From positions 3,596,001 to 3,660,000 of the forward strand of contig BJHW01000001.1 of NCBI GenBank assembly GCA_005405945.1: a stretch of DNA of 64,000 nt. The letters are read 5' to 3'. Position 1 is the stretch's first letter, and each line of letters begins with the position of its first letter. Below, piece after piece: positions 40,924 to 52,038 of this stretch. The notes beneath the pieces were generated by a model. The model was given only the letters and a program-made list of their open reading frames with translations, ran no database searches and was not told the DNA's origin. A program made the position numbers and the translations under genes. Origin of the DNA: Streptomyces violaceusniger. Its GTDB lineage: Bacteria > Actinomycetota > Actinomycetes > Streptomycetales > Streptomycetaceae.

Positions 40924-41667
40924 CTACTGGGCGCTCGCCGCCGGGCGCACCACGATCTCGTTGACGTCGACCTCGGGCGGCTGTCCGACGGCGTACGCGA
41001 TGGCGTCGGCGATCGCGGAGGCGGGGATGGCCACCGAGCGGTAGGTCTTCATGGCCTCGCGGGCGCTCGGATCGGAGATGGACTCGGCGAGCTCGGACTC
41101 GGTCACGCCCGGGGAGACCAGGCTGACCCGGATGTCACCGGCCGACTCCTGGCGCAGCCCCTCCGAGATGGCGCGCACGGCGAACTTGGTGGCGCAGTAC
41201 ACCGCGGCGGTGGGCGACACCTCGTACGCGCCGACCGAGGCGATGTTCACGACATGCCCGCCGCCCTGCTCCCGCATCACCGGCAGGGCCGCGGCGATGC
41301 CGTACAGCACGCCGCGCACATTCACATCGAGCATCCGGTCCCACTCGTCGACCTTCAGCTCCTCGAGCGGCGAAAGGGGCATCACCCCGGCGTTGTTGAC
41401 CATCACATCCACCTGCCCGAACCGCTCCCGGGCGGCCGTCACGAAGGCCCGCATGTCATCGGCCGCGGTGACGTCCAGCCGCTGGTACGCCGCGCTGCCG
41501 CCCTCGGCGGTGATCTCCCCGGCCAGCTCCCCCAGCCGCTCGGTCCGCCGCGCCCCCAGATAGACCCGGTGCCCGTCGGCGGCGAGCCGACGCGCGGTCG
41601 CCGCCCCGATCCCGCTGCTGGCCCCGGTGATGAGTACGACCTTGCTGGTCCGGGTCATGGTGTTCAT
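40924..41667 (-). CDS. SDR family oxidoreductase
   Basis: 247 aa from ATG 41667. Classical short-chain dehydrogenase: cofactor loop TGASSGIGAATA, NNAG in VDVMVNNAGVMPL, catalytic Ser in NIASVGAYEV, YCATK with the Tyr and Lys, and the SPGVTESEL loop. The basic GARRTERL after strand 2 favours NADP(H). Substrate unknown. Divergent from the OsmC gene; the gap carries an exact 20-bp tandem duplication (CCGGCTCCAGGGCCGCTGGA, about 41800-41840). Confidence 0.9.
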   Translation of the reverse strand: MNTMTRTSKVVLITGASSGIGAATARRLAADGHRVYLGARRTERLGELAGEITAEGGSAAYQRLDVTAADDMRAFVTAARERFGQVDVMVNNAGVMPLSPLEELKVDEWDRMLDVNVRGVLYGIAAALPVMREQGGGHVVNIASVGAYEVSPTAAVYCATKFAVRAISEGLRQESAGDIRVSLVSPGVTESELAESISDPSAREAMKTYRSVAIPASAIADAIAYAVGQPPEVDVNEIVVRPAASAQ

Positions 41668-41862
41668 GGCGGTATCTCTTTCCGTCCTGGTGCCGCTCTG
41701 TCCTGACCCCACCGAGTCTGCGCAGGTCAGAGCCCCCGTACCAGGGCGCGCTCCTCATGGGTGTGACACACCCCCTGGGGCGCCGCATGATGTGCGGGAG
41801 CCGGCTCCAGGGCCGCTGGACCGGCTCCAGGGCCGCTGGATACGACAGGGAGGGCACAGACG

Positions 41863-42333
41863 ATGGGCCGACAGCACACCTACCGCACCACCGTCCGGTG
41901 GACCGGTAACACCGGTTCGGGGACGAGTGGTTACCGGGACTACGGGCGGTCGCACGACATCCTCGGCGAGGGGAAGCCGACCCTGCGGGGCAGCGCGGAT
42001 CCCGCGTTCCTGGGGGATCCGGAGTGCTGGAACCCGGAGGAGTTCCTGCTGGCCGCGCTCTCGCAGTGCCACATGCTGAGCTACCTCTCGGTATGCGCCC
42101 GGAACGGGGTGACGGTCACGGCGTACGAGGACGTCGCCGCCGGGGTCATGGAGGAGACGGCCGGGCTCGGCGGCCACTTCACCGAGGTGGTGCTCAACCC
42201 CGTGGTCACCGTCGCGGACGAGGCGATGCTGGAGCGGGCGCGTTCGGCGCACGAGGACGCCCATCGGACGTGCTTCATCGCGAACTCCGTCAACTTCCCC
42301 GTCCGCCACCAGCCGGCCGTCCGGGTCGGCTGA
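41863..42333 (+). CDS. OsmC family peroxiredoxin-like protein
   Basis: 156 aa, ATG 41863 with GGGAGG 8 nt upstream. OsmC/Ohr fold with the two redox cysteines in ALSQCHMLSYLSVCARNG-type helix (peroxidatic Cys) and AHRTCFIANSVNFP (resolving Cys). It probably reduces organic hydroperoxides. The gene is convergent with the ene-reductase, stops only 2 nt apart; both fit an electrophile/peroxide defence set with the neighbouring SDR and MerR regulator. Confidence 0.9.
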   Translation: MGRQHTYRTTVRWTGNTGSGTSGYRDYGRSHDILGEGKPTLRGSADPAFLGDPECWNPEEFLLAALSQCHMLSYLSVCARNGVTVTAYEDVAAGVMEETAGLGGHFTEVVLNPVVTVADEAMLERARSAHEDAHRTCFIANSVNFPVRHQPAVRVG

Positions 42334-42335
42334 GC

Positions 42336-43436
42336 TCAGTCCGTCGTCAGCGTGGGGTAGTCCGTGTAGCCGGTCTCGCCGCCCACGTACATCAGGTACG
42401 CGTCCCGGATGGGGTTGAGCGGGGCGCCGGTGCGCAGGCGTGCCACCAGGTCGGGGTTGGCCAGGAAGGTGCGGCCGAGGGCGATGAGGTCGGCGCCTTC
42501 GGCCAGCAGCGCCCCGGCCTGGCGCATACCGCCGTCGGCGGGGACGCCGTCGCCGGGCAGTGACGGGTTGGCGATCAGCGTGGCCGGCCAGGAGGCGCGG
42601 AGCTCCCGGAAGAGGGGCTGGTCCGGCTGGGCGCGGACGATGTGCAGATAGGCGAGGCCGGTGTCGGCGAGCTCCTTGATGAGCGCGGGGTAGAGGGCCT
42701 CGGTGTCGCCCTCCTCGATGCCGTTGACGGTGGATCCGGGCGAGATGCGCAGGCCCACCCGCTCGGGGCCGATCGCGTCGGCGACGGCGTGGACCACCTC
42801 GGTCACGAACCGGACGCGTCCGGCCACCGAGCCGCCGTAGGCGTCGGTGCGGCGGTTGGTGCCCTGGGCCAGGAACTGGTGGAGGAGGTAGCCGTTGGCG
42901 GCGTGCACCTCCACTCCGGCGAAGCCCGCGCCCCGGGCGTTGCGCGCGGCGGCGGCGAAGTCGGCGACGGTGGAACGGATCTCCTCGAGCGTCATCTCGC
43001 GCGGTACGACGGCCTGCCGATGGCCGTTCGGGGTGAAGATCGTCTCCGGGAGCGGGACCGGCGAGGGCGCCACCGGCATCAGCCCACTGGTGTCCGGGTG
43101 GCCGACCCGGCCGCCGTGCTGGAGCTGGAGGAACATCCGGCCGCCCGCCGCGTGCACCGCGTCGGTCACCCGCCGCCATCCGGCCACCTGGGCCGCGTTG
43201 TGGATCGCGGCGATGTCGGGGTAGGTCTGCCCCACCGCGTTGGGCGTGGCGGCCTCGGCGACGATCAGCCCGGCCGTGGCGCGCTGGGCGTAGTAGGTGG
43301 CCATGATCGGCAGGGGCACGCCGTCGGCGGCGGCGCGGTTGCGCGTCATCGGCGCCATGACCAGGCGGTTGGGGAGGTCGAGAGGGCCGAGGCGGGCGGG
43401 TTCGAAGAGGCTGGGTATCTCGGGTGTGTGCGTCAT
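42336..43436 (-). CDS. Alkene reductase (Old Yellow Enzyme/NemA family)
   Basis: 366 aa FMN TIM barrel. LFEPARLGPLDLPNRLVMAP, then MFLQLQHGGRVGHPD, AARNARGAGFAGVEVHAANG with GYLLHQFL, YGGSVAGRVRFVTEVV, and GVPADGGM...GADLIALGRTFLANPDL for FMN phosphate. The His-Asn pair of the active site lies in VEVHAANGYLLHQF. It reduces activated C=C bonds of enones and may detoxify nitro-compounds with NADPH. Divergent from a MerR regulator; the shared 65-bp gap has a MerR-type dyad. Confidence 0.94.
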   Translation of the reverse strand: MTHTPEIPSLFEPARLGPLDLPNRLVMAPMTRNRAAADGVPLPIMATYYAQRATAGLIVAEAATPNAVGQTYPDIAAIHNAAQVAGWRRVTDAVHAAGGRMFLQLQHGGRVGHPDTSGLMPVAPSPVPLPETIFTPNGHRQAVVPREMTLEEIRSTVADFAAAARNARGAGFAGVEVHAANGYLLHQFLAQGTNRRTDAYGGSVAGRVRFVTEVVHAVADAIGPERVGLRISPGSTVNGIEEGDTEALYPALIKELADTGLAYLHIVRAQPDQPLFRELRASWPATLIANPSLPGDGVPADGGMRQAGALLAEGADLIALGRTFLANPDLVARLRTGAPLNPIRDAYLMYVGGETGYTDYPTLTTD

Positions 43437-43448
43437 GCGGGTACGGTA

Positions 43449-43472
43449 GAACCTGCCACTGATGTCAGATTC
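43449..43472. promoter_or_regulatory. MerR-type operator between ene-reductase and merR
   Basis: GAACCTG-n10-CAGATTC: 7-bp arms matching at 6 positions, at 43449-43455 and 43466-43472, in the short divergent gap. The compact dyad centred between the two genes is the usual layout of MerR activator sites. Confidence 0.55.
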
Positions 43473-43501
43473 AAGTCCCGGACCGGCAGACGAGGTGAGG
43501 A

Positions 43502-43867
43502 ATGCGGATCGGCGAACTGGCGCGGCGCACCGGCGTCAGCGAGCGCTCGCTGCGCTACTACGAGAAGCAGGGCCTGATGACGGCCGAGCGCACTCCGGGC
43601 GGCCATCGCGAGTACGGGGAGGGCGCGGTGGACCGCGTCATCCGCATCCAGGAGCTGTTCGCGGCGGGGCTGTGCAGCGAGAAGATCGCCCAGCTGCTCC
43701 CCTGCATGCGGGACTCGGACGGCGGCCCGTCGCGGACGGCCGACGGACAGCTGGTCTCCGACTTGACGGTGGAGCGGGAGCGCATCGACCGCATGATCGC
43801 GGACCTGCTCCGCTCCCGTGAGGTCCTGGACGAGGTGATCGAGGCGGCGTCGGTCCCGGCCGAGTAG
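43502..43867 (+). CDS. MerR family transcriptional regulator
   Basis: 121 aa, ATG 43502 after GAGG. The winged helix MRIGELARRTGVSERSLRYY with EKQGLMTAERTPGGHREY is textbook MerR. The coiled-coil dimerisation helix (DLTVERERIDRMIADLLRSR) follows a short effector loop with a single Cys (LLPCMRDSDG). The one cysteine and short tail are unlike metal-binding MerR proteins and suit a sensor of redox or electrophilic small molecules. Likely controls the divergent ene-reductase and itself. Confidence 0.92.
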   Translation: MRIGELARRTGVSERSLRYYEKQGLMTAERTPGGHREYGEGAVDRVIRIQELFAAGLCSEKIAQLLPCMRDSDGGPSRTADGQLVSDLTVERERIDRMIADLLRSREVLDEVIEAASVPAE

Positions 43868-43886
43868 GGGGTGTCCGGCGGACCTT

Positions 43887-44067
43887 GACGCCTGCGGACG
43901 CCTGCCGAGGCCTGCCGACGCCTACGGACGACTGCCGACGACTGCCGACGCCTGCCGCGGGCTGCTCCCCTCCCCGCCCCTTCCCACAACTGGGGTTCCG
44001 CCCCGGCCCCCCGGGCCCAGGGGCGAAGTCCCTGGGCCCCGGCGGAGCGCCGTGGTCCGCCGGGCAC
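43887..44067 (-). repeat. Copy 5 of the dispersed element with a 10-bp satellite
   Basis: Begins with about seven 10-bp units of the type GACGCCTGCC / GACGACTGCC (43887-43958), an amplification of the end B tip. It then has GCGGGCTGCTCCCCTCCCCG, CTTCCCACAACTGGGG, the core CCGGGCCCAGGGGCGAAGTC and a degraded end A (GGCGGAGCGCCGTGG). Confidence 0.75.
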
Positions 44068-44142
44068 CTCGCCGCCGCGCCCCATGTGTGGCGCAGGTCA
44101 CGGGAACCACCTCCGCCGTGCGGAGAGGCACGGGTGTGAGGT

Positions 44143-44793
44143 GTGAACGAGATGAGTGATGGCCTGCGGGCGCGGATACGGGCGGGCGACCGGGAGGCGT
44201 TCGCGGAGCTCTACGAGAGTTACGCGCGCACGGTCTACAACCATGCCTTCCGGCTGACCGGCGACTGTTCGGTGGCCGAGGAGGTGATGGGCGATACGTT
44301 CCTCGACGCCTGGCGCACCCGGGAGCGGCTGGAACCGGGCGACGGCACGCTGAAACCGTGGCTGCTGGGCGTGGCGACGAACAAGGCGCGCAACGCCAAC
44401 CGCGGCATCGGCCGCCGCCTGGCCTTCCTGGCCCGCCGCCCGGCCCCCGCCCCGGTGGCGGACTTCGCCGACGAGGCGGCGGCCCGTATCGACGACACCC
44501 GTCGGCTCGCCGCCGTGCGCACGGTGTTCGGCCGGCTGCGGCGCGGGGAGCAGGAGGTGCTGGCGCTGTGCGTCTGGTCCGGCCTGGACTACGCACAGGC
44601 GGCCGAGGCCATGGGCATCCCGGTGGGAACGGTGCGCTCGCGGCTGTCCCGGGCCCGCGCCCGGCTGCGCAAGCTCGCCGATCAGCGGCTCGCGGAGGAA
44701 AAGAAGGAACCGCCGCACCGTCGCGGAGAGGTACAGCGTGAGGCCGCGTTCGCGGCCCTGCCCTTTCAGGAGTTTCAGGAGGACCCCCGATGA
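44143..44793 (+). CDS. ECF-type RNA polymerase sigma factor
   Basis: 216 aa from GTG 44143 or 213 from ATG 44152; GAGG lies closer to a good distance for the ATG. Region 2 (REAFAELYESYARTVYNHAF then DTFLDAWRTRERLE) and region 4 (RRGEQEVLALCVWSGLDYAQ then VGTVRSRLSRARARLRKLAD) are clear; the linker is short. There is no C-terminal SnoaL-like domain. The stop overlaps the ATG of the next gene by 4 nt, so the membrane protein downstream is probably its regulator or partner, although that protein lacks a recognisable anti-sigma zinc motif. Confidence 0.92.
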   Translation: MNEMSDGLRARIRAGDREAFAELYESYARTVYNHAFRLTGDCSVAEEVMGDTFLDAWRTRERLEPGDGTLKPWLLGVATNKARNANRGIGRRLAFLARRPAPAPVADFADEAAARIDDTRRLAAVRTVFGRLRRGEQEVLALCVWSGLDYAQAAEAMGIPVGTVRSRLSRARARLRKLADQRLAEEKKEPPHRRGEVQREAAFAALPFQEFQEDPR

Positions 44794-45860
44794 ACGCCGC
44801 CGGCTCCGGGCCCGCCCGGCCCGAGCGCGAGCGCGAGGACGCCGCGTACGAGGACACCGCGTACGAGGACACCGCGCGCGAGGAGCTCGCCCGGCTGCTG
44901 CCTCCCGTCCCGGCCGAACGGGACGTGCCCTCCGCTCCGTACCTCCACCACAAGGACCGATTGATGCAGCACATCGATGACGACCAGAACCGCACCACCG
45001 TCACCGCCACCGCCCCCGCCCGTACGGTCCGGCGGCGGCTGTTGCGCCCGGCGCTGCTGATGCCCGCCGCGGGCCTGGCGCTGGCCGGGGCGCTGGCCGT
45101 CACCCTGACCGCGGGCGGCGACTCCGGCGATGGCTCCCACCCCCGCGAGACCGCCACCGTCCTGCTCGACCGGATCGCCGGGACCGCGGCGAAGTCGGAC
45201 GTCAAGCCGGTGCGGCAGGACCAGTTCGTCTACGTCAAGAGCGTGACGGCGGGAGCCGAGATGAAGGAGGACGGCTCCTCGACACTTGAGCCGCGGCATG
45301 AGCGCGAGGTCTGGATGTCGCAGCAGGTGAAGCGGATCACCAAGACCGGCGAGATGAAGGAAAACGGGGAGTGGGCCCGGATGGCCGAGTTGGGCGGGTC
45401 CCCGGCGGGCCCCTACCGCCCCACGTACCAGTGGCTGGCGTCCCTGCCGACCGACCCGGACGCCCTGCTCAAGGAGCTGTACCGGATGGCCACACCGGAC
45501 GAGGACGTGGAGAAGGCACAGGCCGTCTTCAACCGGATCGGCTCCTTCCTGGGCGAGACGGTGATGCCGCCGGAGAACGCCGCCGCCCTCTACAAGGCCG
45601 CCGCGAAGATCCCCGGGGTGACGCGGAAGGAGGACGCGGTGGACGCGGCGGGCCGCCACGGGGTCGGCATCGCCCGCGTCGACAAGAGGTCGGGGGAGGC
45701 CACCGAATGGGTCTTCGACCGGGACAGCCTGACCCTGCTCGGTGAGCGCAGCTACCTGACGAGGGACGTCGGGGCGGGCAAGAAGGGCGACGTCATGGAG
45801 AAGACCGCGTACCTGAAGCGCGGCATCGTCGACCACTACCGCGAGCGGCCGACCAGCTGA
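44790..45860 (+). CDS. CU044_5270-family membrane-anchored protein
   Basis: 356 aa, ATG 44790 overlapping the sigma stop, with a strong AGGAGG 7 nt upstream. A cytoplasmic acidic lead contains a duplicated AYEDT unit (15-bp direct repeat) and RDVPSAPYLHHKDRLMQHI. One membrane helix (PAAGLALAGALAVTLTAGGD) follows, and then an exported domain of 250 residues with QFVYVKSV, EREVWMSQ, PTYQWLASLPTDPDALLKEL and VMPPENAAALYKAAAKIPGV, the standard blocks of the CU044_5270 family. Members sit beside ECF sigma genes in actinobacteria; they may sense envelope state. Function unproven. Confidence 0.88.
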   Translation: MNAAGSGPARPEREREDAAYEDTAYEDTAREELARLLPPVPAERDVPSAPYLHHKDRLMQHIDDDQNRTTVTATAPARTVRRRLLRPALLMPAAGLALAGALAVTLTAGGDSGDGSHPRETATVLLDRIAGTAAKSDVKPVRQDQFVYVKSVTAGAEMKEDGSSTLEPRHEREVWMSQQVKRITKTGEMKENGEWARMAELGGSPAGPYRPTYQWLASLPTDPDALLKELYRMATPDEDVEKAQAVFNRIGSFLGETVMPPENAAALYKAAAKIPGVTRKEDAVDAAGRHGVGIARVDKRSGEATEWVFDRDSLTLLGERSYLTRDVGAGKKGDVMEKTAYLKRGIVDHYRERPTS

Positions 45861-45917
45861 GACGTCACGGCGGCGGGGGACCACCGGCCGGTGGTCCCTC
45901 GCTTCATCGCGTCTGCC

Positions 45918-46688
45918 TCAGCGGACCGGGTGCCCAGCCTCCCGTAGCGCGTCCTTCACCTGGCCGATCCGCAGATCGCCGAAGTGGAAGACGGAGGCCG
46001 CGAGCACCGCGTCCGCGCCCGCCGCGATGGCCGGCGAGAAGTCGGCCGGCTTGCCGGCGCCGCCGCTGGCGATCACCGGGATGGTGACGTGCTTGCGGAC
46101 GGCCTCGATCATGGCCGTGTCGTAGCCGTCCTTGGTGCCGTCCGCGTCCATGGAGTTCAGCAGGATCTCCCCGGCGCCCAGCTCCGCCGCGCGGTGGGCC
46201 CATTCGACGGCGTCGATGCCGGTGCCACGGCGGCCGCCGTGGGTGGTGACCTCGTAGCCGGAGGGGGTCACCGTCCCCTCGGGGCAGCGGCGGGCGTCGA
46301 CCGAGAGGACGAGCACCTGGCTGCCGAAGCGCTCGGCGATCTCGCGGATCAGCTCGGGGCGGGCGATGGCGGCGGTGTTGACGCCGACCTTGTCCGCCCC
46401 GGCGCGCAGCAGCTTGTCGACGTCCTCCGGGGTGCGGACGCCGCCGCCGACCGTCAGCGGGATGAAGACCTGCTCGGCGGTGCGGCGGACCACGTCGTAG
46501 GTGGTCTCGCGGTCGCCGGAGGAGGCGGTGATGTCGAGGAAGGTGAGCTCGTCCGCGCCCTCCTCGCCGTAGATCTTGGCCATCTCGACCGGGTCGCCCG
46601 CGTCGCGCAGATTCTGGAAGTTGACGCCCTTGACGACCCGGCCGTTGTCCACGTCCAGGCAGGGGATGACTCGGACCGCCAGGGTCAT
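45918..46688 (-). CDS. hisF: Imidazole glycerol phosphate synthase, cyclase subunit
   Basis: 256 aa TIM barrel. [20 protein letters not shown] holds the first catalytic Asp (12), [10 protein letters not shown] the second. [51 protein letters not shown] phosphate loops are intact. It receives ammonia from HisH and forms IGP and AICAR. The start overlaps the ridA stop (ATGA). It ends the hisD-hisF row. Confidence 0.97.
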   Translation of the reverse strand: MTLAVRVIPCLDVDNGRVVKGVNFQNLRDAGDPVEMAKIYGEEGADELTFLDITASSGDRETTYDVVRRTAEQVFIPLTVGGGVRTPEDVDKLLRAGADKVGVNTAAIARPELIREIAERFGSQVLVLSVDARRCPEGTVTPSGYEVTTHGGRRGTGIDAVEWAHRAAELGAGEILLNSMDADGTKDGYDTAMIEAVRKHVTIPVIASGGAGKPADFSPAIAAGADAVLAASVFHFGDLRIGQVKDALREAGHPVR

Positions 46689-47095
46689 GACTGTCGTGCT
46701 CCTCGGAATGCTTCCAGTTCGACTTCCACCAGGACGCGCGAGTCGACGAAGCCGGACACCACGACCAGCGTCGCGGCGGGGCGCACGGCGTCGAAGAGCT
46801 CCTTGTGGGCGCGTCCCACCTCGTCCACGTCGCGGGCGTGGGTGAGGTACATACGGGTGCGGACCACCGATTCGATGCCGAGGTCGAACCTCTTCAGCGC
46901 GTCCAGCGCATGGCGGAAGGCCGCGAGCGTCTGCTCGTACGGATCCCCCTCGCCCTCCAGGACGCCGCGCTCCGCGAGCGGCATCGTCCCGGCGACGAGC
47001 ACCAGGTCACCGGCCTCGACGGCCCGGGCGAACCCGATGGTCTGCTCCCAGGGACTCTCGGTCTGGACCCGTCGCCCGATCTCGGGTGAGGTCAT
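46685..47095 (-). CDS. RidA family (YjgF/YER057c) protein
   Basis: 136 aa trimeric-fold protein: [67 protein letters not shown] and [10 protein letters not shown]. The Arg in VVRTRMYL corresponds to the carboxylate-binding Arg of imine deaminases. It lies between priA and hisF with overlaps at both ends, an arrangement repeated in streptomycete his operons. The likely job is quenching reactive enamine/imine intermediates. Confidence 0.88.
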   Translation of the reverse strand: MTSPEIGRRVQTESPWEQTIGFARAVEAGDLVLVAGTMPLAERGVLEGEGDPYEQTLAAFRHALDALKRFDLGIESVVRTRMYLTHARDVDEVGRAHKELFDAVRPAATLVVVSGFVDSRVLVEVELEAFRGARQS

Positions 47096-47823
47096 ACGGC
47101 CACCGCCTCCAACGCCTCTTCCAAGGTGAATGCCTTGGCGTAGAGCGCCTTGCCCACGATGGCGCCCTCGACACCTTCCGGTACCAGGGTCGCAAGGGCG
47201 CGCAGGTCATCGAGCGAGGAAACGCCGCCGGAGGCGACGACGGGGCGGTCGGTCGCGGCGCAGACATTGCGCAGCAGCTCCAGGTTGGGGCCCTGGAGGG
47301 TGCCGTCCTTGGCGATGTCGGTGACGACGTAGCGGGCGCAGCCCTCGGAGTCGAGGCGGGCCAGCGTCTCGTACAGATCGCCGCCGTCCCGGGTCCAGCC
47401 GCGGCCGCGCAGCGTGGTGCCGCGCACATCGAGGCCCACCGCGATCAGGTCGCCGTGCTCGGCGATGACCTTGGCGACCCACTCGGGGGTCTCCAGGGCG
47501 GCCGTGCCGAGGTTCACCCGGGTGCAGCCGGTGGCCAGGGCGGCGGCCAGCGAGGCGTCGTCGCGGATGCCGCCGGACAGCTCGACCTTGAGGTCCATGG
47601 CGCGGGCCACCTCGGCGATCTGCGCGCGGTTGTCCCCGGTGCCGAAGGCGGCGTCGAGGTCCACCAGGTGCAGCCACTCGGCGCCCGCCCGCTGCCAGGC
47701 CAGTGCGGCCTCCATCGGGTCGCCGTACGACGTCTCGGAGCCGGACTCGCCGTGGACGAGGCGGACGGCCTGGCCGTCGCGGACATCGACGGCGGGGAGG
47801 AGTTCGAGGCGGTGCGTGCGCAT
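47092..47823 (-). CDS. priA: Phosphoribosyl isomerase A (HisA/TrpF bifunctional)
   Basis: 243 aa TIM barrel. [20 protein letters not shown] gives the first catalytic Asp, [19 protein letters not shown] the second. [33 protein letters not shown] and [13 protein letters not shown] follow. This HisA-like enzyme in actinobacteria isomerises both ProFAR (histidine) and PRA (tryptophan); no trpF is in the trp cluster here, in line with that dual role. It overlaps ridA downstream and follows hisH by 54 nt. Confidence 0.95.
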   Translation of the reverse strand: MRTHRLELLPAVDVRDGQAVRLVHGESGSETSYGDPMEAALAWQRAGAEWLHLVDLDAAFGTGDNRAQIAEVARAMDLKVELSGGIRDDASLAAALATGCTRVNLGTAALETPEWVAKVIAEHGDLIAVGLDVRGTTLRGRGWTRDGGDLYETLARLDSEGCARYVVTDIAKDGTLQGPNLELLRNVCAATDRPVVASGGVSSLDDLRALATLVPEGVEGAIVGKALYAKAFTLEEALEAVAV

Positions 47824-47877
47824 GCGGACAACCTTCGGTGAGAGCTGACGCGGGGCGGGTCGGGCGGGCGGGGCGGG

Positions 47878-48515
47878 TCAGAGCGTGTCGAGCCAGTTGC
47901 GGAGCAGCCGCGCCCCGGCGTCGCCCGACTTCTCGGGGTGGAACTGGGTGGCCCACAGCGGGCCGTTCTCGACGGCGGCGACGAACGGCTCGCCATGGGT
48001 GGCCCAGGTGACCTTGGGGCGGGGATATGCGGGTTGGTGACCTCGAGCTCCCAGGTGCGGACCGCGTAGGAGTGGACGAAGTAGTACCGCTCGCCCTCGT
48101 CCAGGCCCGCGAAGAGCTGGGAGTCGCCGGGCGCCTTGACCGTGTTCCACCCCATGTGGGGGACGACGGGGGCGCGCAGCGGCTCGACCGTGCCGGGCCA
48201 CTCGTCCAGGCCCTCGGCCTCGACTCCGTGCTCGATGCCGCGCCCGAAGAGGATCTGCATGCCGACGCAGATGCCCATGACCGGGCGGCCGCCGGACAGC
48301 CGGCGCCCCACGATCCAGTCGCCGCGCGCCGCGCGCAGCCCCTTCATGCAGGCGGCGAAGGCGCCGACACCGGGGACGAGCAGGCCGTCGGCGGCCATGG
48401 CCTTGTCGTAGTCACGGGTGATCTCGACCTGCGCGCCGACGTGGGCGAGGGCCCGCTCGGCGGACCGGACGTTGCCGAATCCGTAGTCGAGGACAACGAC
48501 GCTCTTGTTGCTCAA
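47878..48515 (-). CDS. hisH: Imidazole glycerol phosphate synthase, glutaminase subunit, one-base frameshift
   Basis: Probable start TTG 48515 ([20 protein letters not shown]): it has GAGG 7 nt upstream and overlaps the previous stop (TTGA). The ATG at 48521 is in the same frame with poor spacing. The catalytic Cys lies in [13 protein letters not shown]. At the G run 48016-48019 (plus strand) one base is missing; restoring it changes NPHIPAPRS to [20 protein letters not shown], and gives the catalytic [11 protein letters not shown] and the end RNWLDTL. Without it the enzyme would lose its His-Glu pair. Restored length 212 aa. It supplies ammonia to HisF. Confidence 0.95.
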
Positions 48516-48676
48516 TTCCATACCTCAAGCCGCAGGACGCCGGCGAGCAGCGCCATCGTGGCGCCGATCCCGAGCAGCGTGATGATGCTCTTGGACATGC
48601 CCTGCTTGACGAAGGAGATGACCCCGCCGAGCAGAAACAGTCCCACGAGGATGAACACGGTCGACAGGCCGTTCAC
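48512..48676 (-). CDS. Small membrane protein of the his operon
   Basis: 54 aa, GTG 48676 with GAGGTAG 7 nt upstream. Sequence [20 protein letters not shown], then [20 protein letters not shown], and [14 protein letters not shown]: two membrane helices joined by a basic loop. It overlaps hisH. A conserved-looking small gene between hisB and hisH; function unknown. Confidence 0.78.
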   Translation of the reverse strand: MNGLSTVFILVGLFLLGGVISFVKQGMSKSIITLLGIGATMALLAGVLRLEVWN

Positions 48677-48677
48677 G

Positions 48678-48851
48678 CAGCTACCTCGTTCGCTTCTCCG
48701 CCCGCGCGGCGAAAGCGCGGGTCGAGTGTCGTCTGCGGCCCGGCGGCCGCGCGGGCGACGCTCACAGCTACCTCGTTCGCTTCTCCGCCCGCGCGGCGAA
48801 AGCGCGGGTCGAGTGTCGTCTGCGGCCCGGCGGCCGCGCGGGCGACGCTCA
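48678..48851 (-). repeat. Exact 87-bp tandem duplication between hisB and the small membrane gene
   Basis: Copies 48678-48764 and 48765-48851 look identical. 87 bp is 29 codons; on the minus strand each copy begins GTGAGCGTCGCCCGC and ends AACGAGGTAGCT, so it carries a GTG and a GAGGTAG ribosome binding site. The resulting 59-codon open frame (from 48851) starts 3 nt after the restored hisB stop and its TGA overlaps the GTG of the membrane gene. Confidence 0.85.
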
Positions 48852-48854
48852 CGG

Positions 48855-49442
48855 TCAGAGGGCCCCTTCGTGGAGGGGAGGATCCCGGCGGCGCGGGGTC
48901 GCGCTCGCTGGCGTAGCGCAGGGCCCGCGCCAGGGCCTTGAACTGGCACTCCACGATGTGGTGGGCGTTGCGCCCGTAGGGCACGTGGACGTGCAGGGCG
49001 ATCTGCGCCTGGGCCACGAAGGACTCCAGGATGTGCCGGGTCATCGTGGTGTCGTAGGTGCCGATCATCGGCGCGATGTTCTCCGGCTCGGTGTGCACCA
49101 GGTACGGGCGGCCGGAGAGGTCGACCGTCACCTGGGCCAGCGACTCGTCCAGCGGCACCGTGCAGTTGCCGAAGCGGTAGATGCCCACTTTGTCGCCGAG
49201 CGCCTGCTTGAAGGCGGCGCCCAGCGCGAGGGCGGTGTCCTCGATGGTGTGGTGGGTGTCGATGTGCAGGTCGCCCTCGGTCTTGACCGTGAGGTCGAAG
49301 AGGCCGTGGCGGCCGAGCTGGTCGAGCATGTGGTCGTAGAAGCCGACCCCTGTCGACACATCGACCTGGCCGGTGCCGTCGAGGTCGATCTCGACGACGA
49401 CCGAGGTCTCCTTGGTGGTGCGCTCCACGCGTCCCACGCGGG

Positions 49443-49446
<4 letters not shown>
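48855..49446 (-). CDS. hisB: Imidazoleglycerol-phosphate dehydratase, two one-base frameshifts near the end
   Basis: ATG 49446 overlaps the hisC stop (ATGA). [37 protein letters not shown], the manganese motifs [14 protein letters not shown] and [17 protein letters not shown], and [18 protein letters not shown] are intact. After YASERDP the frame is lost at the G run 48895-48898 and again at 48863-48866; restoring both gives [13 protein letters not shown] and a TGA at 48855-48857, the usual HisB ending. Restored length 197 aa. As written the frame would run through the 87-bp duplication. Confidence 0.95.
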
Positions 49447-51882
<2,436 letters not shown>

Positions 51883-51921
51883 GCGATCAATTGTCTCAGA
51901 CCCGCCACGACGCCCCTCCCC

Positions 51922-51942
51922 CCGTATCAGTCAGTGATACGG
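51922..51942. promoter_or_regulatory. 21-bp dyad in the hisD / divergent gene gap
   Basis: CCGTATCA-GTCAG-TGATACGG, 8-bp perfect arms at 51922-51929 and 51935-51942, 40 nt upstream of hisD. Its AT-rich arms stand out from the surrounding GC; it may be a regulator site, or a small hairpin in the hisD leader. Confidence 0.6.
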
Positions 51943-52038
51943 ACCCCCTAAGTTGACCCTGACCGTTGGCGTTCAACCGGTTACTCAGCGGGAATGTGCT
52001 CCGTACGGGGACACGGAGAATCAGGAGGGGACACGGCT

